This document shows positions 20,253 through 30,300 of a stretch of 64,000 nucleotides of DNA, one piece after another; position 1 is the stretch's first letter, and each line of letters begins with the position of its first letter. The position numbers and the translations under genes were made by a program. The notes under the pieces were generated by a model. It did not search any database. It was given only the letters and a program-made list of their open reading frames with translations, and was not told where the DNA came from. The stretch comes from Rhodopseudomonas_A palustris_F (GTDB lineage Bacteria > Pseudomonadota > Alphaproteobacteria > Rhizobiales > Xanthobacteraceae): positions 558,001 through 622,000 of the forward strand of contig NC_007925.1 of assembly GCF_000013745.1 (NCBI RefSeq), written 5' to 3'.

Positions 20253-20528
20253 CTAAATCCCGGCCTCGCCGGGTGCGAGCGCCTTGATCGCCAGCGCGTG
20301 CAACTGGCCGGCGAGTTCCTCGGCCAGCGTGGCATTGACCATGCGGTGGCGCTCGATCCGGCTCTTGCCTGCGAACGCCGCCGACACGATGTTGACCCGG
20401 AAATGCGTCTCGCCGCCATGACGATGCCCGGAATGTCCCTCATGAAGATGTGATTCGTCGATCACATCGAGGAGTTGCGGCGTGAAAGCTCCGCTCAACT
20501 TCTTTGTAATATCGTGTTTTGCGCTCAT
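20253..20528 (-). CDS. BolA family protein
   Basis: The 91-residue protein has the BolA core: VIDESHLHEGHSG, the HFRVNIVSAAFAGKSRIERHR helix-turn region, and VNATLAEELAGQLHALAIKA. BolA proteins work with monothiol glutaredoxins in iron-sulfur cluster delivery, and some act on transcription. It is the short form without extra domains. It diverges from the J-domain gene; the two starts are about 110 bases apart. Confidence 0.92.
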   Translation of the reverse strand: MSAKHDITKKLSGAFTPQLLDVIDESHLHEGHSGHRHGGETHFRVNIVSAAFAGKSRIERHRMVNATLAEELAGQLHALAIKALAPGEAGI

Positions 20529-20636
20529 GTCGTCGCCTTAGGTGGTGACCCGAGTGTCGTGAACCGCGTATCAACCTGTCAGGTATTCGCAATGTCAAGA
20601 CTTGAAGCATTTCGCGTTGCGTTGTCATAGTCGGCC

Positions 20637-21296
20637 ATGGCGATCGATTCATCAAAATTCTTCGACAGTATCCGCATCAAGCCGAACAAGCTGAGCGCGA
20701 AGCAGCAAGCGGCTGCGCGCGAGGCCGCGGTGATGTGCGAAGCCCCGGGCTGTACCAACAAGGGGCCGCATCGCGCGCCGAAGGGCCGCGGCGCCGAGAA
20801 GGAATACTGGCACTTCTGTCTCAACCACGTCCGCGAATACAACCAGGGCTATAATTTTTTCCAGGGCATGGCCGCCGATGCGGTGGCGCGTTATCAGAAA
20901 GACGCGCTGACCGGGCATCGCCCGACCTGGAAGATGGGCGCCAACGGCACCAAGGGCAAAGGCAAGTCCGCCGACGCCGATCTGGAATCCGCCGCCGATC
21001 CGTTCCACATGTTCAGCGAACTCAACGGCCGCGGCCGCTGGCGTCCGGGTCCCGGCTCCGCCGCCGAGGAACCCAAGCCGGAAACCCGCAAGGTGTTCAA
21101 CGCCGAACGCAAGGCGCTGCAGGTGATGGGGCTCGGCGCCGACGCCACGCTGGAAACCGTGAAGGCGAAGTACAAGTCGCTGGTCAAGCAGCATCACCCC
21201 GACGCCAATGGCGGCGACCGTTCCACCGAAGATCGCCTCATCGAGATCATCAAGGCGTACAACTACCTGAAGACGGTGGTCCGCGGCGCGAGCTGA
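20637..21296 (+). CDS. J-domain (DnaJ-class) protein
   Basis: This 219-residue protein has its J domain at the C terminus (about residues 160-215): VMGLGADATLETVKAKYKSL, then the HPD motif in KQHHPDANGG, then IEIIKAYNYLK. The N-terminal part carries a CEAPGC segment and HFCLNHVREYNQGYNFFQGM, with cysteines and histidines that could bind zinc. The J domain should stimulate an Hsp70 partner; the client is unknown. A bolA neighbour on the other strand is a common arrangement in related genomes. Confidence 0.9.
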   Translation: MAIDSSKFFDSIRIKPNKLSAKQQAAAREAAVMCEAPGCTNKGPHRAPKGRGAEKEYWHFCLNHVREYNQGYNFFQGMAADAVARYQKDALTGHRPTWKMGANGTKGKGKSADADLESAADPFHMFSELNGRGRWRPGPGSAAEEPKPETRKVFNAERKALQVMGLGADATLETVKAKYKSLVKQHHPDANGGDRSTEDRLIEIIKAYNYLKTVVRGAS

Positions 21297-21336
21297 TTGA
21301 TCCGCGATTGACCGCTGACATGCCATCCCTAGCGGC

Positions 21337-21473
21337 GTCATCCTGAGGAGCCCGACGAAGCGCATCGCGCAACGTCGGGCGTCTCGAAGGATGGAGCCAC
21401 GCGCTCCGGAGCCGCGCGGGACTCGCGAGCCGCATCCTTCGAGGCCCTCGCGTTGCGGGCACCTCAGGATGAC
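21337..21473. repeat. Palindromic intergenic repeat, copy B (pair with 180-313)
   Basis: It has the same 12-base inverted ends as copy A, GTCATCCTGAGG and CCTCAGGATGAC, and the same inner CGAAGGATG / CATCCTTCG pair, with a divergent centre. It lies between the convergent J-domain and DedA genes. Confidence 0.75.
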
Positions 21474-21496
21474 GACCGCCGCATTCGCAAGCATCG

Positions 21497-22162
21497 TCAG
21501 GCGTCGTGGCTTGTCAGATGGTTCTTGCGCCACCAACGCACTGCCCACGCCGCCAGCGCCAAAGTCGCCACCACGCCGGCCAGCAGCGGCAGCCAATGAT
21601 GGATCCGGATCCCGCCGGGGTTCTCCAGTTCGGTCGCCGCCAACACGCCGGGCAGCACATGCGCCGGCGCCCATAATAGAATCGCCAGAATATTCACCGC
21701 GAAGAACCGCGCGGGCGAGAGCCCGAGCGCGCCGGCGGTGACCGGCACGAAGGCGCGGATCGGCGGCACGAAACGCGCCGCGAACACTGCCCAGATCCCA
21801 AAGCGCTTGAAAAATGCCTCGCTGCGCGCCACCAGCTCCGGATAACGCGACATCGGCCAGGCCTCGAGGATTTGCCGTTGCTCGCGTCGGCCGATCCAAT
21901 AGGCCGTGCCGTCGCCGATCAGCGCCCCGGCCGCCGCCGCGGCCAGCACCGGCATCAACGCCAGTTGGCCGCCGGGCACCAGCGCGCTCAACGCCAGAAT
22001 GATGGTGGAGCCCGGAATCAGCGAGCCCAAGATCGGCACCGCCTCCAAGAGCGCTGCGAGAAACAGCGTCAGGTAGGCCCATCCGGCATGGTGTCCGGCG
22101 AAAGCGATCAATTGGTCGAGGAAGGCGCCCACTTGACCCCCATTTGCGATGACGTCGGCCAT
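21497..22162 (-). CDS. DedA family membrane protein
   Basis: The protein (221 residues from the ATG at 22162) has the DedA/SNARE-associated pattern: AALLEAVPILGSLIPGSTII, GALIGDGTAYWIGRR, and the ARFVPPIRAFVPVTAGALGL re-entrant motif, with several membrane helices. DedA proteins support membrane homeostasis, and some flip undecaprenyl phosphate or phosphatidylethanolamine. The C terminus is a last helix followed by a basic tail. A TTG at 22198 would add 12 residues; the ATG is preferred because it gives the usual N terminus. Confidence 0.88.
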   Translation of the reverse strand: MADVIANGGQVGAFLDQLIAFAGHHAGWAYLTLFLAALLEAVPILGSLIPGSTIILALSALVPGGQLALMPVLAAAAAGALIGDGTAYWIGRREQRQILEAWPMSRYPELVARSEAFFKRFGIWAVFAARFVPPIRAFVPVTAGALGLSPARFFAVNILAILLWAPAHVLPGVLAATELENPGGIRIHHWLPLLAGVVATLALAAWAVRWWRKNHLTSHDA

Positions 22163-22432
22163 GCTGCAGGCGCGCCTGGCGGCATCGGTGCACGCCAAAG
22201 CAAGCGGCGTTCGCGAATCCGGTTCCGGGTCAGAACGGCCGGCAAACCGCCGCGATTCGCAAGGCAGCCTGGCAAATTTCGCGCTGCGTGCCTATCTTGA
22301 TGATATCGCAGCGGAACTTTGATGCTCCGACGGGCTTCTGCCAATCGCGGCTCTCTGCTAGGTTTGCCGAAGCACTCAACCGCAGCAACATGCTTATCCG
22401 GTCCCGGGCGCGTCCGGGACCACGGAGGATTG

Positions 22433-23428
22433 ATGACCGCCGCCATGACGACCTCGCAGGAGCCCGCCGGATTGCCCGACATGAAGGTGTCGGTGCGGCA
22501 GGTGTTCGGCATCGATAGTGATCTTGAAGTCCCGGCCTATTCCGAAGTCGACGCCCACGTCCCGGATGTCGATGCCGATTACCGGTTCGACCGCGCCACC
22601 ACGCTGGCGATTCTCGCCGGTTTCGCCAAGAACCGCCGCGTCATGGTCACCGGCTTCCACGGCACCGGCAAGTCGACCCATATCGAGCAGGTCGCGGCTC
22701 GGTTGAACTGGCCGTGCGTCCGCGTCAATCTCGACAGCCACATCAGCCGCATCGATCTGGTGGGCAAGGACTCCATCGTGGTGCGCGATGGCAAGCAGGT
22801 CACCGAATTCCGCGACGGCATCCTGCCCTGGGCGCTGCAGCACAATATCGCGCTGGTGTTCGACGAATACGACGCCGGCCGGCCCGACGTGATGTTCGTG
22901 ATCCAGCGCGTGCTGGAAGTCTCCGGCCGCCTGACGCTGCTCGACCAGAACAAGGTGATCAAGCCGCATCCGGCGTTCCGGCTGTTCTCCACCGCCAACA
23001 CCATCGGCCTCGGCGACACTTCCGGCCTCTATCACGGCACCCAGCAGATCAACCAGGGCCAGATGGACCGCTGGTCGATCGTCACCACGCTGAACTACCT
23101 GCCGCATGACGAGGAAGTCGAGATCGTGCTGGCGAAAGCCGTGCACTACCGCAATCCGGAAGGCCGCGACATCGCCAACAAGATGGTGCGGCTCGCCGAT
23201 CTGACCCGCAACGCCTTCGCCAACGGCGATCTGTCGACGGTGATGAGCCCGCGCACCGTGATCACCTGGGCGGAAAACGCCGAGATCTTCGGCGACATCG
23301 GCTTCGCGTTCCGCGTCACCTTCCTCAACAAGTGCGACGAATTGGAACGGCCGCTGGTCGCGGAATTCTATCAGCGCTGCTTCAACGCCGAATTGCCGGA
23401 AAGCTCGGTCAACGTGGCGATGAGCTGA
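22433..23428 (+). CDS. cobS: Aerobic cobaltochelatase subunit CobS
   Basis: CobS is the AAA+ motor of the CobN-CobS-CobT complex that inserts cobalt into hydrogenobyrinic acid diamide in aerobic cobalamin synthesis. The 331-residue protein has Walker A GFHGTGKST, Walker B ALVFDEYDAGRPDVMF, FSTANTIGLGDTSGLYHGT and VMSPRTVITWAENA. The ATG at 22433 is preceded by GGAGGATTG, which decides the start over open codons upstream. The partner cobT follows, but a DUF29 gene lies between them. CobN is not in the window. Confidence 0.95.
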   Translation: MTAAMTTSQEPAGLPDMKVSVRQVFGIDSDLEVPAYSEVDAHVPDVDADYRFDRATTLAILAGFAKNRRVMVTGFHGTGKSTHIEQVAARLNWPCVRVNLDSHISRIDLVGKDSIVVRDGKQVTEFRDGILPWALQHNIALVFDEYDAGRPDVMFVIQRVLEVSGRLTLLDQNKVIKPHPAFRLFSTANTIGLGDTSGLYHGTQQINQGQMDRWSIVTTLNYLPHDEEVEIVLAKAVHYRNPEGRDIANKMVRLADLTRNAFANGDLSTVMSPRTVITWAENAEIFGDIGFAFRVTFLNKCDELERPLVAEFYQRCFNAELPESSVNVAMS

Positions 23429-23435
23429 GGTTCTT

Positions 23436-23490
23436 CCCCTCTCCCCTCGTGGGAGAGGCAGCCTTCGCGAAGCGAAGCCGGGTGAGGGGT
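23436..23490. repeat. GC-rich palindromic repeat between cobS and DUF29
   Basis: The segment begins CCCCTCTCCCCTCGTGGGAGAGG and ends AGCCGGGTGAGGGGT, with an inner CTTCGCGAAGCGAAG. It is related to the arms of the 11724-12005 element and the elements after cobT. Its presence marks the cobS-cobT interval as altered. Confidence 0.55.
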
Positions 23491-23551
23491 GAACAGCGTC
23501 GTTGAGCCGGCGGCGTGGCTCGGTTCATCAAGGCGCGTCTGAGGATTGGCG

Positions 23552-24052
23552 ATGACCACGAGTTCAAAGTTCCGCCCCCCGTCGAATACGGCTTCGATCG
23601 CGTCGCCGTGCTACGAAGACGATGTCTACGGCTGGGTCGAACACCAAGTCGCGCTGTTGAAGGCCGGTCGGCTGTCCGAGATCGATGCTGACAACATTGC
23701 CGAGGAGTTGTCCGACGTGGGCGGCGAGCAATACGACAAGCTGGAAAGCGCGATTCGCGTTGTGCTGTTGCATCTTTTGAAGTGGGATCAACAGCCGACG
23801 CACCGCTCCAGAAGCTGGGTATTTTCGATCCGAACTCAGCGCCGACATATTGCCCGGGTGCTGATGAAGAATCCCAGCCTCAAGCCGCATATCGCAGAAG
23901 CGATCGGTGAAGCTTACGTTGATGCCCGTGACGAAGCTCAACAGGAAACCGGGCTTCCGGCGAAAGTTTTCGGCTCGATCTGTCCCTATGATTGGGAAGC
24001 GATCCTGACGCGTGCCGTTGAGTTTGATGACGTGCGCTCACCGGAAGAGTAA
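23552..24052 (+). CDS. DUF29 family protein inserted between cobS and cobT
   Basis: The 166-residue protein matches DUF29: YEDDVYGWVEHQVALLKAGR, IAEELSDVGGEQYDKLESAI, LLHLLKWDQQP and the C-terminal CPYDWEAIL. The function of the family is unknown; it is frequent in cyanobacteria and in mobile parts of proteobacterial genomes. The start is the ATG at 23552, six bases after GAGGA. Its first residues, MTTSSKFR, closely copy the cobT start MTTSNSKFR. Codon use is visibly less GC-rich than in cobS or cobT, which suggests acquisition. It ends two bases before cobT. Confidence 0.85.
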   Translation: MTTSSKFRPPSNTASIASPCYEDDVYGWVEHQVALLKAGRLSEIDADNIAEELSDVGGEQYDKLESAIRVVLLHLLKWDQQPTHRSRSWVFSIRTQRRHIARVLMKNPSLKPHIAEAIGEAYVDARDEAQQETGLPAKVFGSICPYDWEAILTRAVEFDDVRSPEE

Positions 24053-24054
24053 CC

Positions 24055-25956
24055 ATGACCACATCCAACAGCAAGTTCCGCGGCAACTCGCGTGAAGCGC
24101 CGACCGAGCCGTTCAAGCGCGCGGTGACCGCGTGCCTGCGCGCCATCGCCAAGACCCCGGAGCTGGAAGTCAGCTTCGCCGCCGAGCGCCCAGGGCTATC
24201 GCCGGGCAAGGCGCGGTTGCCCGAACCGGCGCGCAAGATGAGCAGGCGCGACGCCGCGATCGTGCGCGGCCACGCCGATTCCATCGCGCTGAAGCTCGCC
24301 TGCCACGACGCCAAGCTGCATCGCAAACTGATGCCGGGCAATCCGCAGGCCCGCGGCGTGTTCGAAGCCGTCGAGCAGGCCCGGGTCGAGGCGCTCGGCT
24401 CCCGCCGCATGGCCGGGGTGGCGAAGAACCTCACCGCGATGCTCGACGATCATTTCCACCGCGGCAAGTTCGACGAGATCACCGACCGCGCCGACGCGCC
24501 GTTGCCCGATGCGCTGGCCATGCTGGTGCGCGAACGGCTCACCGGCCTCGCGCCGCCGGCGGCGGCGAAGAAGATGGTCGACCTCTGGCGTCCGGTGCTG
24601 GAAGACAAGATCGGGCCTAGGCTCGACCGGCTCGAGCGGTTTGCCGAGGATCAGACCAAGTTCGGCGACGCGATTCACGATCTGTTGCAGGCGTTGGAGC
24701 TCGGCGACGATCGCAACGCCGACGCCGACGAGGACGACACCGAAGAAGAGAACAAGCAAGGCGAGAACGATCAATCCGGCGCCGAAGGTTCGCCCGACAG
24801 CGAAGCCGCGCAGGAGATGAGCGCCGACCAGGCCGAGGCGTCGTCGGAAGAGACATCCGACAGCGCCATGGAGAGCGCGCAGGCCTCGATGAGCGACGCT
24901 TTCGACGACGGTGAACTCGGCGACGACGAGACCCCGGGCGAAGCGACGCGACCGAATTCGCGCGGCGGCAACGAGCCGCGCGGCCCGGAATATCACGCCT
25001 TCGCGCCGAAATTCGACGAGGTGGTCGCCGCCGAAGACCTCTGCGACCACGACGAATTGGAGCGGCTGCGCAGCTATCTCGACAAGCAGCTGGCGCATCT
25101 GCAGGGCATCGTCGCCCGGCTCGCCAACCGCCTGCAGCGCCGCCTGATGGCGCAGCAGAACCGCGCCTGGGATTTCGATCTCGAAGAGGGGGTGCTGGAT
25201 CCGGCGCGGCTGTCGCGCGTGGTCACCGATCCGTTCCATCCGTTGTCGTTCATGAGCGAGAAGGAAGCGACCTTCCGCGACACCGTGGTTACGCTGCTGC
25301 TGGACAATTCCGGCTCGATGCGCGGAAGACCGATTACAGTGGCGGCGACCTGCGCCGACATCCTGGCGCGAACCCTGGAGCGCTGCGGCGTCAAGGTGGA
25401 GATTCTCGGCTTCACCACCCGGGCCTGGAAGGGCGGGCAGTCGCGCGAAGCCTGGCTCGCCGCCGGCAAGCCGGCGTTGCCGGGCCGGCTCAACGATCTG
25501 CGCCACATCATCTACAAATCCGCCGACGCGCCGTGGCGCCGCGCGCGCAAGAATCTCGGGCTGATGATGCGCGAGGGCTTGTTGAAAGAGAACATCGACG
25601 GCGAGGCGCTGGACTGGGCGCACAAGCGGCTGCTCGGCAGAAGCGAGCAGCGCAAGATCCTGATGATGATCTCCGACGGCGCGCCGGTCGACGACTCCAC
25701 GCTGTCGGTCAATCCCGGCAACTATCTGGAGCGGCATCTGCGCCACATCATCGAGGAGATCGAGACCCGCTCGCCGGTGGAATTGATCGCGATCGGCATC
25801 GGCCACGACGTGACGCGCTATTATCGCCGCGCGGTGACCATCGTCGACGCCGAGGAACTCGGCGGCGCGATCACCGAGAAGCTCGCCGAATTGTTCAGCG
25901 AAACCGAGACGCCGCCGACCGGGCCCGGCCGCCGCCGCCGGCGGCTGCATTCGTAG
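24055..25956 (+). CDS. cobT: Aerobic cobaltochelatase subunit CobT
   Basis: CobT works with CobS to power cobalt insertion by CobN. The 633-residue protein has the N-terminal CobT domain (about 1-215), a very acidic linker (about 220-310, rich in Asp/Glu/Ser), and a C-terminal VWA domain with the metal-site motif LLLDNSGSMRG near residue 420 and MMISDGAPVDD. This is the normal CobT layout. The ATG follows the DUF29 stop immediately; only a weak site (GGAAGAG) is present, so translation may be coupled to DUF29. Confidence 0.95.
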   Translation: MTTSNSKFRGNSREAPTEPFKRAVTACLRAIAKTPELEVSFAAERPGLSPGKARLPEPARKMSRRDAAIVRGHADSIALKLACHDAKLHRKLMPGNPQARGVFEAVEQARVEALGSRRMAGVAKNLTAMLDDHFHRGKFDEITDRADAPLPDALAMLVRERLTGLAPPAAAKKMVDLWRPVLEDKIGPRLDRLERFAEDQTKFGDAIHDLLQALELGDDRNADADEDDTEEENKQGENDQSGAEGSPDSEAAQEMSADQAEASSEETSDSAMESAQASMSDAFDDGELGDDETPGEATRPNSRGGNEPRGPEYHAFAPKFDEVVAAEDLCDHDELERLRSYLDKQLAHLQGIVARLANRLQRRLMAQQNRAWDFDLEEGVLDPARLSRVVTDPFHPLSFMSEKEATFRDTVVTLLLDNSGSMRGRPITVAATCADILARTLERCGVKVEILGFTTRAWKGGQSREAWLAAGKPALPGRLNDLRHIIYKSADAPWRRARKNLGLMMREGLLKENIDGEALDWAHKRLLGRSEQRKILMMISDGAPVDDSTLSVNPGNYLERHLRHIIEEIETRSPVELIAIGIGHDVTRYYRRAVTIVDAEELGGAITEKLAELFSETETPPTGPGRRRRRLHS

Positions 25957-26003
25957 GCGCGGCTCGTCGATCGAAATGCCGAACTTGCCGCAAGCACGAC
26001 CTC

Positions 26004-26150
26004 ACCTCTCCCCGCTCTTCGCGGGGAGAGGTCGGCGCGTAGCGCCGGGCGAGGGGCGAGGCACGGCGCCCGCCGCGGGCATTCACGCCCGCCGGCCGGC
26101 AATAGCCCCTCACCCGACCCCTCTGCCCGCAAGAGCGGGGCGATGGAGCG
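26004..26150. repeat. Hairpin-forming repeats after cobT
   Basis: ACCTCTCCCCGC (26004-26015) pairs with GCGGGGAGAGGT (26020-26031) in a strong hairpin. A related segment (26106-26145) reads CCCCTCACCCGACCCCTCTG and onward. Both are relatives of the elements at 11724 and 23436. The hairpin could end the cobT transcript, but no T-run follows. Confidence 0.55.
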
Positions 26151-26191
26151 CGCCGCCGTTGCCGCGGCGCCCGACGCACATGGCGGCTTAG

Positions 26192-27283
26192 GTGGGAAAG
26201 CTCTCGGATCGACATCCCGTCATCACCCGTCGCGGTGTTCTGGAGGGCGTCGCAGCGGGTTTGTCGCTCGCCGCCATTCCGACGATGGCTTGGGCGCAGC
26301 CCGCAACAACCGCCTCCCCCAAGCAACGTGTCGCTACTGACTATGCCGCCGACGCGCCGGTCGCGATCGAGGTCAACGCCCGTCCGCTGAGATCATTCGA
26401 TACCCGCGATCCCTCGCACGTCCGCTTCGGCGCGTTGCAGTTTCGCAGCGGGCTGATCCTCACCTCGCCGTTTCGCGGCTTCGGCGGACTGTCGGCGCTG
26501 CGGCTCGACGACCGCGGCGAACGCTTCGTCGCGATCAGCGACAAGGCGACCTGGTTCACCGGCCGCATCGTCTATCGCGGCCGCGACATGGTGGGGCTCG
26601 CCGATGTCGAGGCCGCACCGATGCTCGGCGCCGACGGCCGGCCGATCACCGCGCGCGGCTGGTACGACAGCGAGTCGCTGGCGCTTGATAACGGCATCGC
26701 CTATGTCGGCCTGGAGCGGGTGCAGCAGATCCTGAAATTCGATTTCGGCCGCGACGGCATCCGCGCCAGAGGCGAGGTGCTGGCGACGCCGCCGGCACTG
26801 CGCAAGCTGCCGAGCAACAAGGGTCTCGAGGCGCTGCTGCTGGTGCCGAAAGGCCTGCCGATGGCGGGGACCTTGATCGCGCTTTCGGAACGCGGTCTCG
26901 ACGCCGACGGCAATATCGTCGGCTTTCTGATCGGCGGCAAAACCCCCGGACCATTCGCCGTGCGCCGCCGCGACGATTTCGACATCAGCGACGCCTGCCT
27001 GCTGCCGGACGGGGAATTGCTGGTGTTGGAGCGCAAGTTTTCGCTGCTGACCGGTGCCGGCATCAGGATTAGGCGGATCGCACTGCGCTCGCTGGCGCCC
27101 GGCGCCGTGATCGACGGTCCGTCGATCTTCGACGCCGATCTCGGCGACGAGATCGACAACATGGAAGGGCTCGACGTGCATCGCGGCGCCGCCGGCGATC
27201 TGGTCGTCACCCTGGTCTCGGACGACAATTTCTCGATGATCCAACGCACCCTGCTGCTGCAGTTCACGCTGCTCGAAGAGTAA
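26192..27283 (+). CDS. Tat-exported esterase-like phytase family protein
   Basis: The 363-residue protein starts at a GTG with an N terminus carrying the twin-arginine motif TRRGVLEGVAAGLSLAAI and an AWAQP cleavage region, so it should be exported folded. The body matches the Phytase-like (esterase-like activity of phytase) family: FGGLSALRLDDRGERFVAIS, SLALDNGIAYVGLER, GLEALLLVPKG and DNMEGLDVHRG. A beta-propeller fold is expected. The true substrate is unknown; phytate is only the family name. It converges with a sensor kinase gene 34 bases away. Confidence 0.85.
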   Translation: MGKLSDRHPVITRRGVLEGVAAGLSLAAIPTMAWAQPATTASPKQRVATDYAADAPVAIEVNARPLRSFDTRDPSHVRFGALQFRSGLILTSPFRGFGGLSALRLDDRGERFVAISDKATWFTGRIVYRGRDMVGLADVEAAPMLGADGRPITARGWYDSESLALDNGIAYVGLERVQQILKFDFGRDGIRARGEVLATPPALRKLPSNKGLEALLLVPKGLPMAGTLIALSERGLDADGNIVGFLIGGKTPGPFAVRRRDDFDISDACLLPDGELLVLERKFSLLTGAGIRIRRIALRSLAPGAVIDGPSIFDADLGDEIDNMEGLDVHRGAAGDLVVTLVSDDNFSMIQRTLLLQFTLLEE

Positions 27284-27317
27284 TCGGCGGCGGACGTCGC
27301 GCCAAACGCAGCTTTGG

Positions 27318-30300
27318 CTAGGCCTGTCGGCGTTCCGGTTCGGTCGCCGCGCTCAGCGCCAATCTGACCATGCGGGCCAACGCGGTGCGGCGATACGGCT
27401 TGGTGAGCAGCAGGATATCGGGATCGAGCCGGTTGTTGTGGATCACCGCATTCTCCGAATAGCCGGAGGTGTACAACACCTTGAGCGAGGGATGCTGCTT
27501 CGCCATCTCGGCGGCGAGCTGCACCCCGTTCATCTTGCCCGGCATCACGATATCGGTGAACAAGAGGTCGAACGACGCGCCCTCGGCGCTGAGCGCCAGC
27601 GCCGCCGCGGCGTTGGGTGCGGCCAGCGTGGTGTAGCCGAGCCCCTTGAGCTGGGCGGTGACGTAGTTGCGAACCATGGCGTCGTCTTCGACGATCAGGA
27701 TGGTTTCGTTGCCGCCGACCTCCACCGCCTCGCTGACCGACGGCGCCACCAACTGCGGCTCGGTCTTGGCGCGTGGCAGGTAGATGCGGAACGTGGTGCC
27801 GTGCCCGACTTCGCTGTACAGCGTGATATGGCCGCCGGATTGCTTGATGAAGCCGTACACCATGCTGAGCCCGAGCCCGGTGCCCTTGCCGACTTCTTTG
27901 GTGGTGAAGAACGGGTCGAACACCCTGCCGCGGATCGCCTCCGGAATTCCGCAGCCGGAATCGCTGATCGTGATCATCACGTAGGGTCCCGGCTCGCCTT
28001 CGGCGTAGCGCCGAACATAATCCTCGTCGAGCACCACATTGGTGGTCTCCAGCGTCAGCGTGCCGCCGTCCGGCATGGCGTCGCGGGCGTTGACCGCAAG
28101 ATTGACCAGCGCGGCGTCGAGCTGGCCGCGATCGACGAAGATCGGCCACACCCCGTCCTGCAGCACCTCGCAGATTTCGATCTGTTCGCCGAGCGTCGGC
28201 CGCAACAGGTTCTGCAGGTCGCTGAGCAGCGTGTTGGGGTCGGTCTCGCAGGGTTGCAGCGGCTGCTTGCGCGCGAACGCCAGCAAATGGCGCGTCAGTT
28301 CCGCGCCGCGGTCGGCGGCGTCGGAGATCAGCTTGGTGATCGTCGCGCATTCCGGACGGTCGGCGACCGCGGCGCCCAGGATGTCGATGGTGCCGGTGAT
28401 CACGGTCAGCATGTTGTTGAAATCGTGAGCGATGCCGCCGGTCAATTGACCGATCGATTCCATCTTCTGCGCTTGCCGCAATTGCTGCTCGGCGATGGTC
28501 TTTTCCGTGAGGTCGCGCATGAAGGCGTTGGTCACATGGCCGCCGTTGCGCACCAGCGCGGTCAGCGCCACCTCGATCTGGATCGTGGTGCCGTCGCGGC
28601 GGGTCGCCTCGGTCTCGATCCGATAGCCGGTGCCGCCGTGATCGACCGAGTCGATGAACTTGCGGTAGTTCGTCTTGGTCTCGCTCGTCTGATCGGGTGA
28701 GAAGATCAGCACGCCGATGTTCTCTCCCAGCGCCTCGTTGCGCGACCAGCCGAACAGCGTTTCGGCATGCGGGCTCCATTCGGTGATCGCCCCGCTGGGA
28801 TCGATCTGCACGAAAGCGTCGAGTGCGGTGTCGATGATCGCGCGCGCCATCCGCTCGCTTTCGCGCAATTCGTCCTGCGCCTTCTTGGTCTGAGTGACGT
28901 CGTGATAGACCATCACCGCGCCTTGCAGGATCCCGGCCTCGCTGCGGATCGGGCGGCCGTTGGCGACCAAATATGATTTGTGCGCGGACGCCAACGGCCG
29001 CGCAACGAATTCGAAGTTCTCGACGATCTCGCCGCGGAACGCCCGCACCAGCGGCGACATCTGCGGCGGCAGCGGCGTTACGCCATCGGAATAGAATCGC
29101 TCGAAGGTCCGCACCGCGTTCATATTGCCGACCCCGGTCGGATTGCCGAACAGCTTGCGCGCGGCGAAGTTGGTGAGAATGACGTGACCGTCGGCGCCGG
29201 CGATCAGCACCGGATCGACCATGTTGTTGAGCGTGTTGTTCAACACCTCGGCGATCCGGCTGCGTTCGGCGATCTCCTCGTTGAGTTCAGCGGTCTTGCG
29301 CTGCGACTCCGCGGTCATCCGGATGAAGGCTCCGGCCAGTACGTCGATCTCGTTGCCGCCGGTCGCCGAGATCGCAATCATCTCGCCGCGGGAAAACCCC
29401 TCGACGGCCTTGGTGATCTGCACCAGCGGCTTGGTGAGCGAACGCGCGACCCCCACCGCCATCAGGATGGCGCAAAGAACCGCGGCGGCGCCGCCGATCA
29501 GCGTCGAATTGCTGACGGCGGTCTGCACGCTCATCAGCGTGCCGTAGGGGAAGGCCTCGATCACGGCAACTCGCGGGCCGCCGGCAAGCCGCACCCATTG
29601 CCAGCCAACGCCGAAGCGCTGACCGTCGCGGTCTTGCATCACCCGCGGCCGAGCGTCGGTTTGTTGCAGCGCCGAGGCGAATTCCGGGAAATCGTCGCCG
29701 ATCCGAAAACGCCTGCCGAGATCGAAGCCAAACTCCTTCGCGGGATCCGGATTCACCAAGTAATCGCCGGCGTCGTTGACCATGTAGACCAGCGCGCTGG
29801 GTTTGCCGCTGGAGCGGATCTCCGCGATCGCCGGACGCAGATCGACGTTGATGACGATGACGCCGAACAGCGCGCCATCGGGGTGATGGATCGGCGCGAC
29901 CGTGCGCAGCGTCGGGACCAGAGGAAGTTCCAGGCCGGTGGCCTTCTTGTTGAGTTCGACGCGCGAGATGTGAATCTGGTTCGGCCCGATTTTGATGCCT
30001 TGCAGGAAGTAGTCCCGGTCGCCGCGACGGGTCAACTCATCGTCCGGGACGATGCGGATCGCGCCGTTAGGACCGGTGCGGTCGACACGGACGATTTCCA
30101 TGCCGCCGTCGGCGACCCCGATCACGCGCATCTGCGCGTAGGCGGGCTTGCCGGACATCTCCGCCGCGAAGCGCTCCGCGGTGGCTTCCTTCCATTCGCT
30201 TTCGATTTTGTCCGGGGCGGCACCGAACTGCTTGCGCAGGTGCATCATCATCGCCGCCCCGGAGGTTTGCGCGATAGCAGCGTCGGTGCGGGCGCTGCGC

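Noticed and set aside
22163..22432. Cobalamin riboswitch before cobS
   Set aside because: The B12-box consensus was not recognised in the 270 bases upstream.
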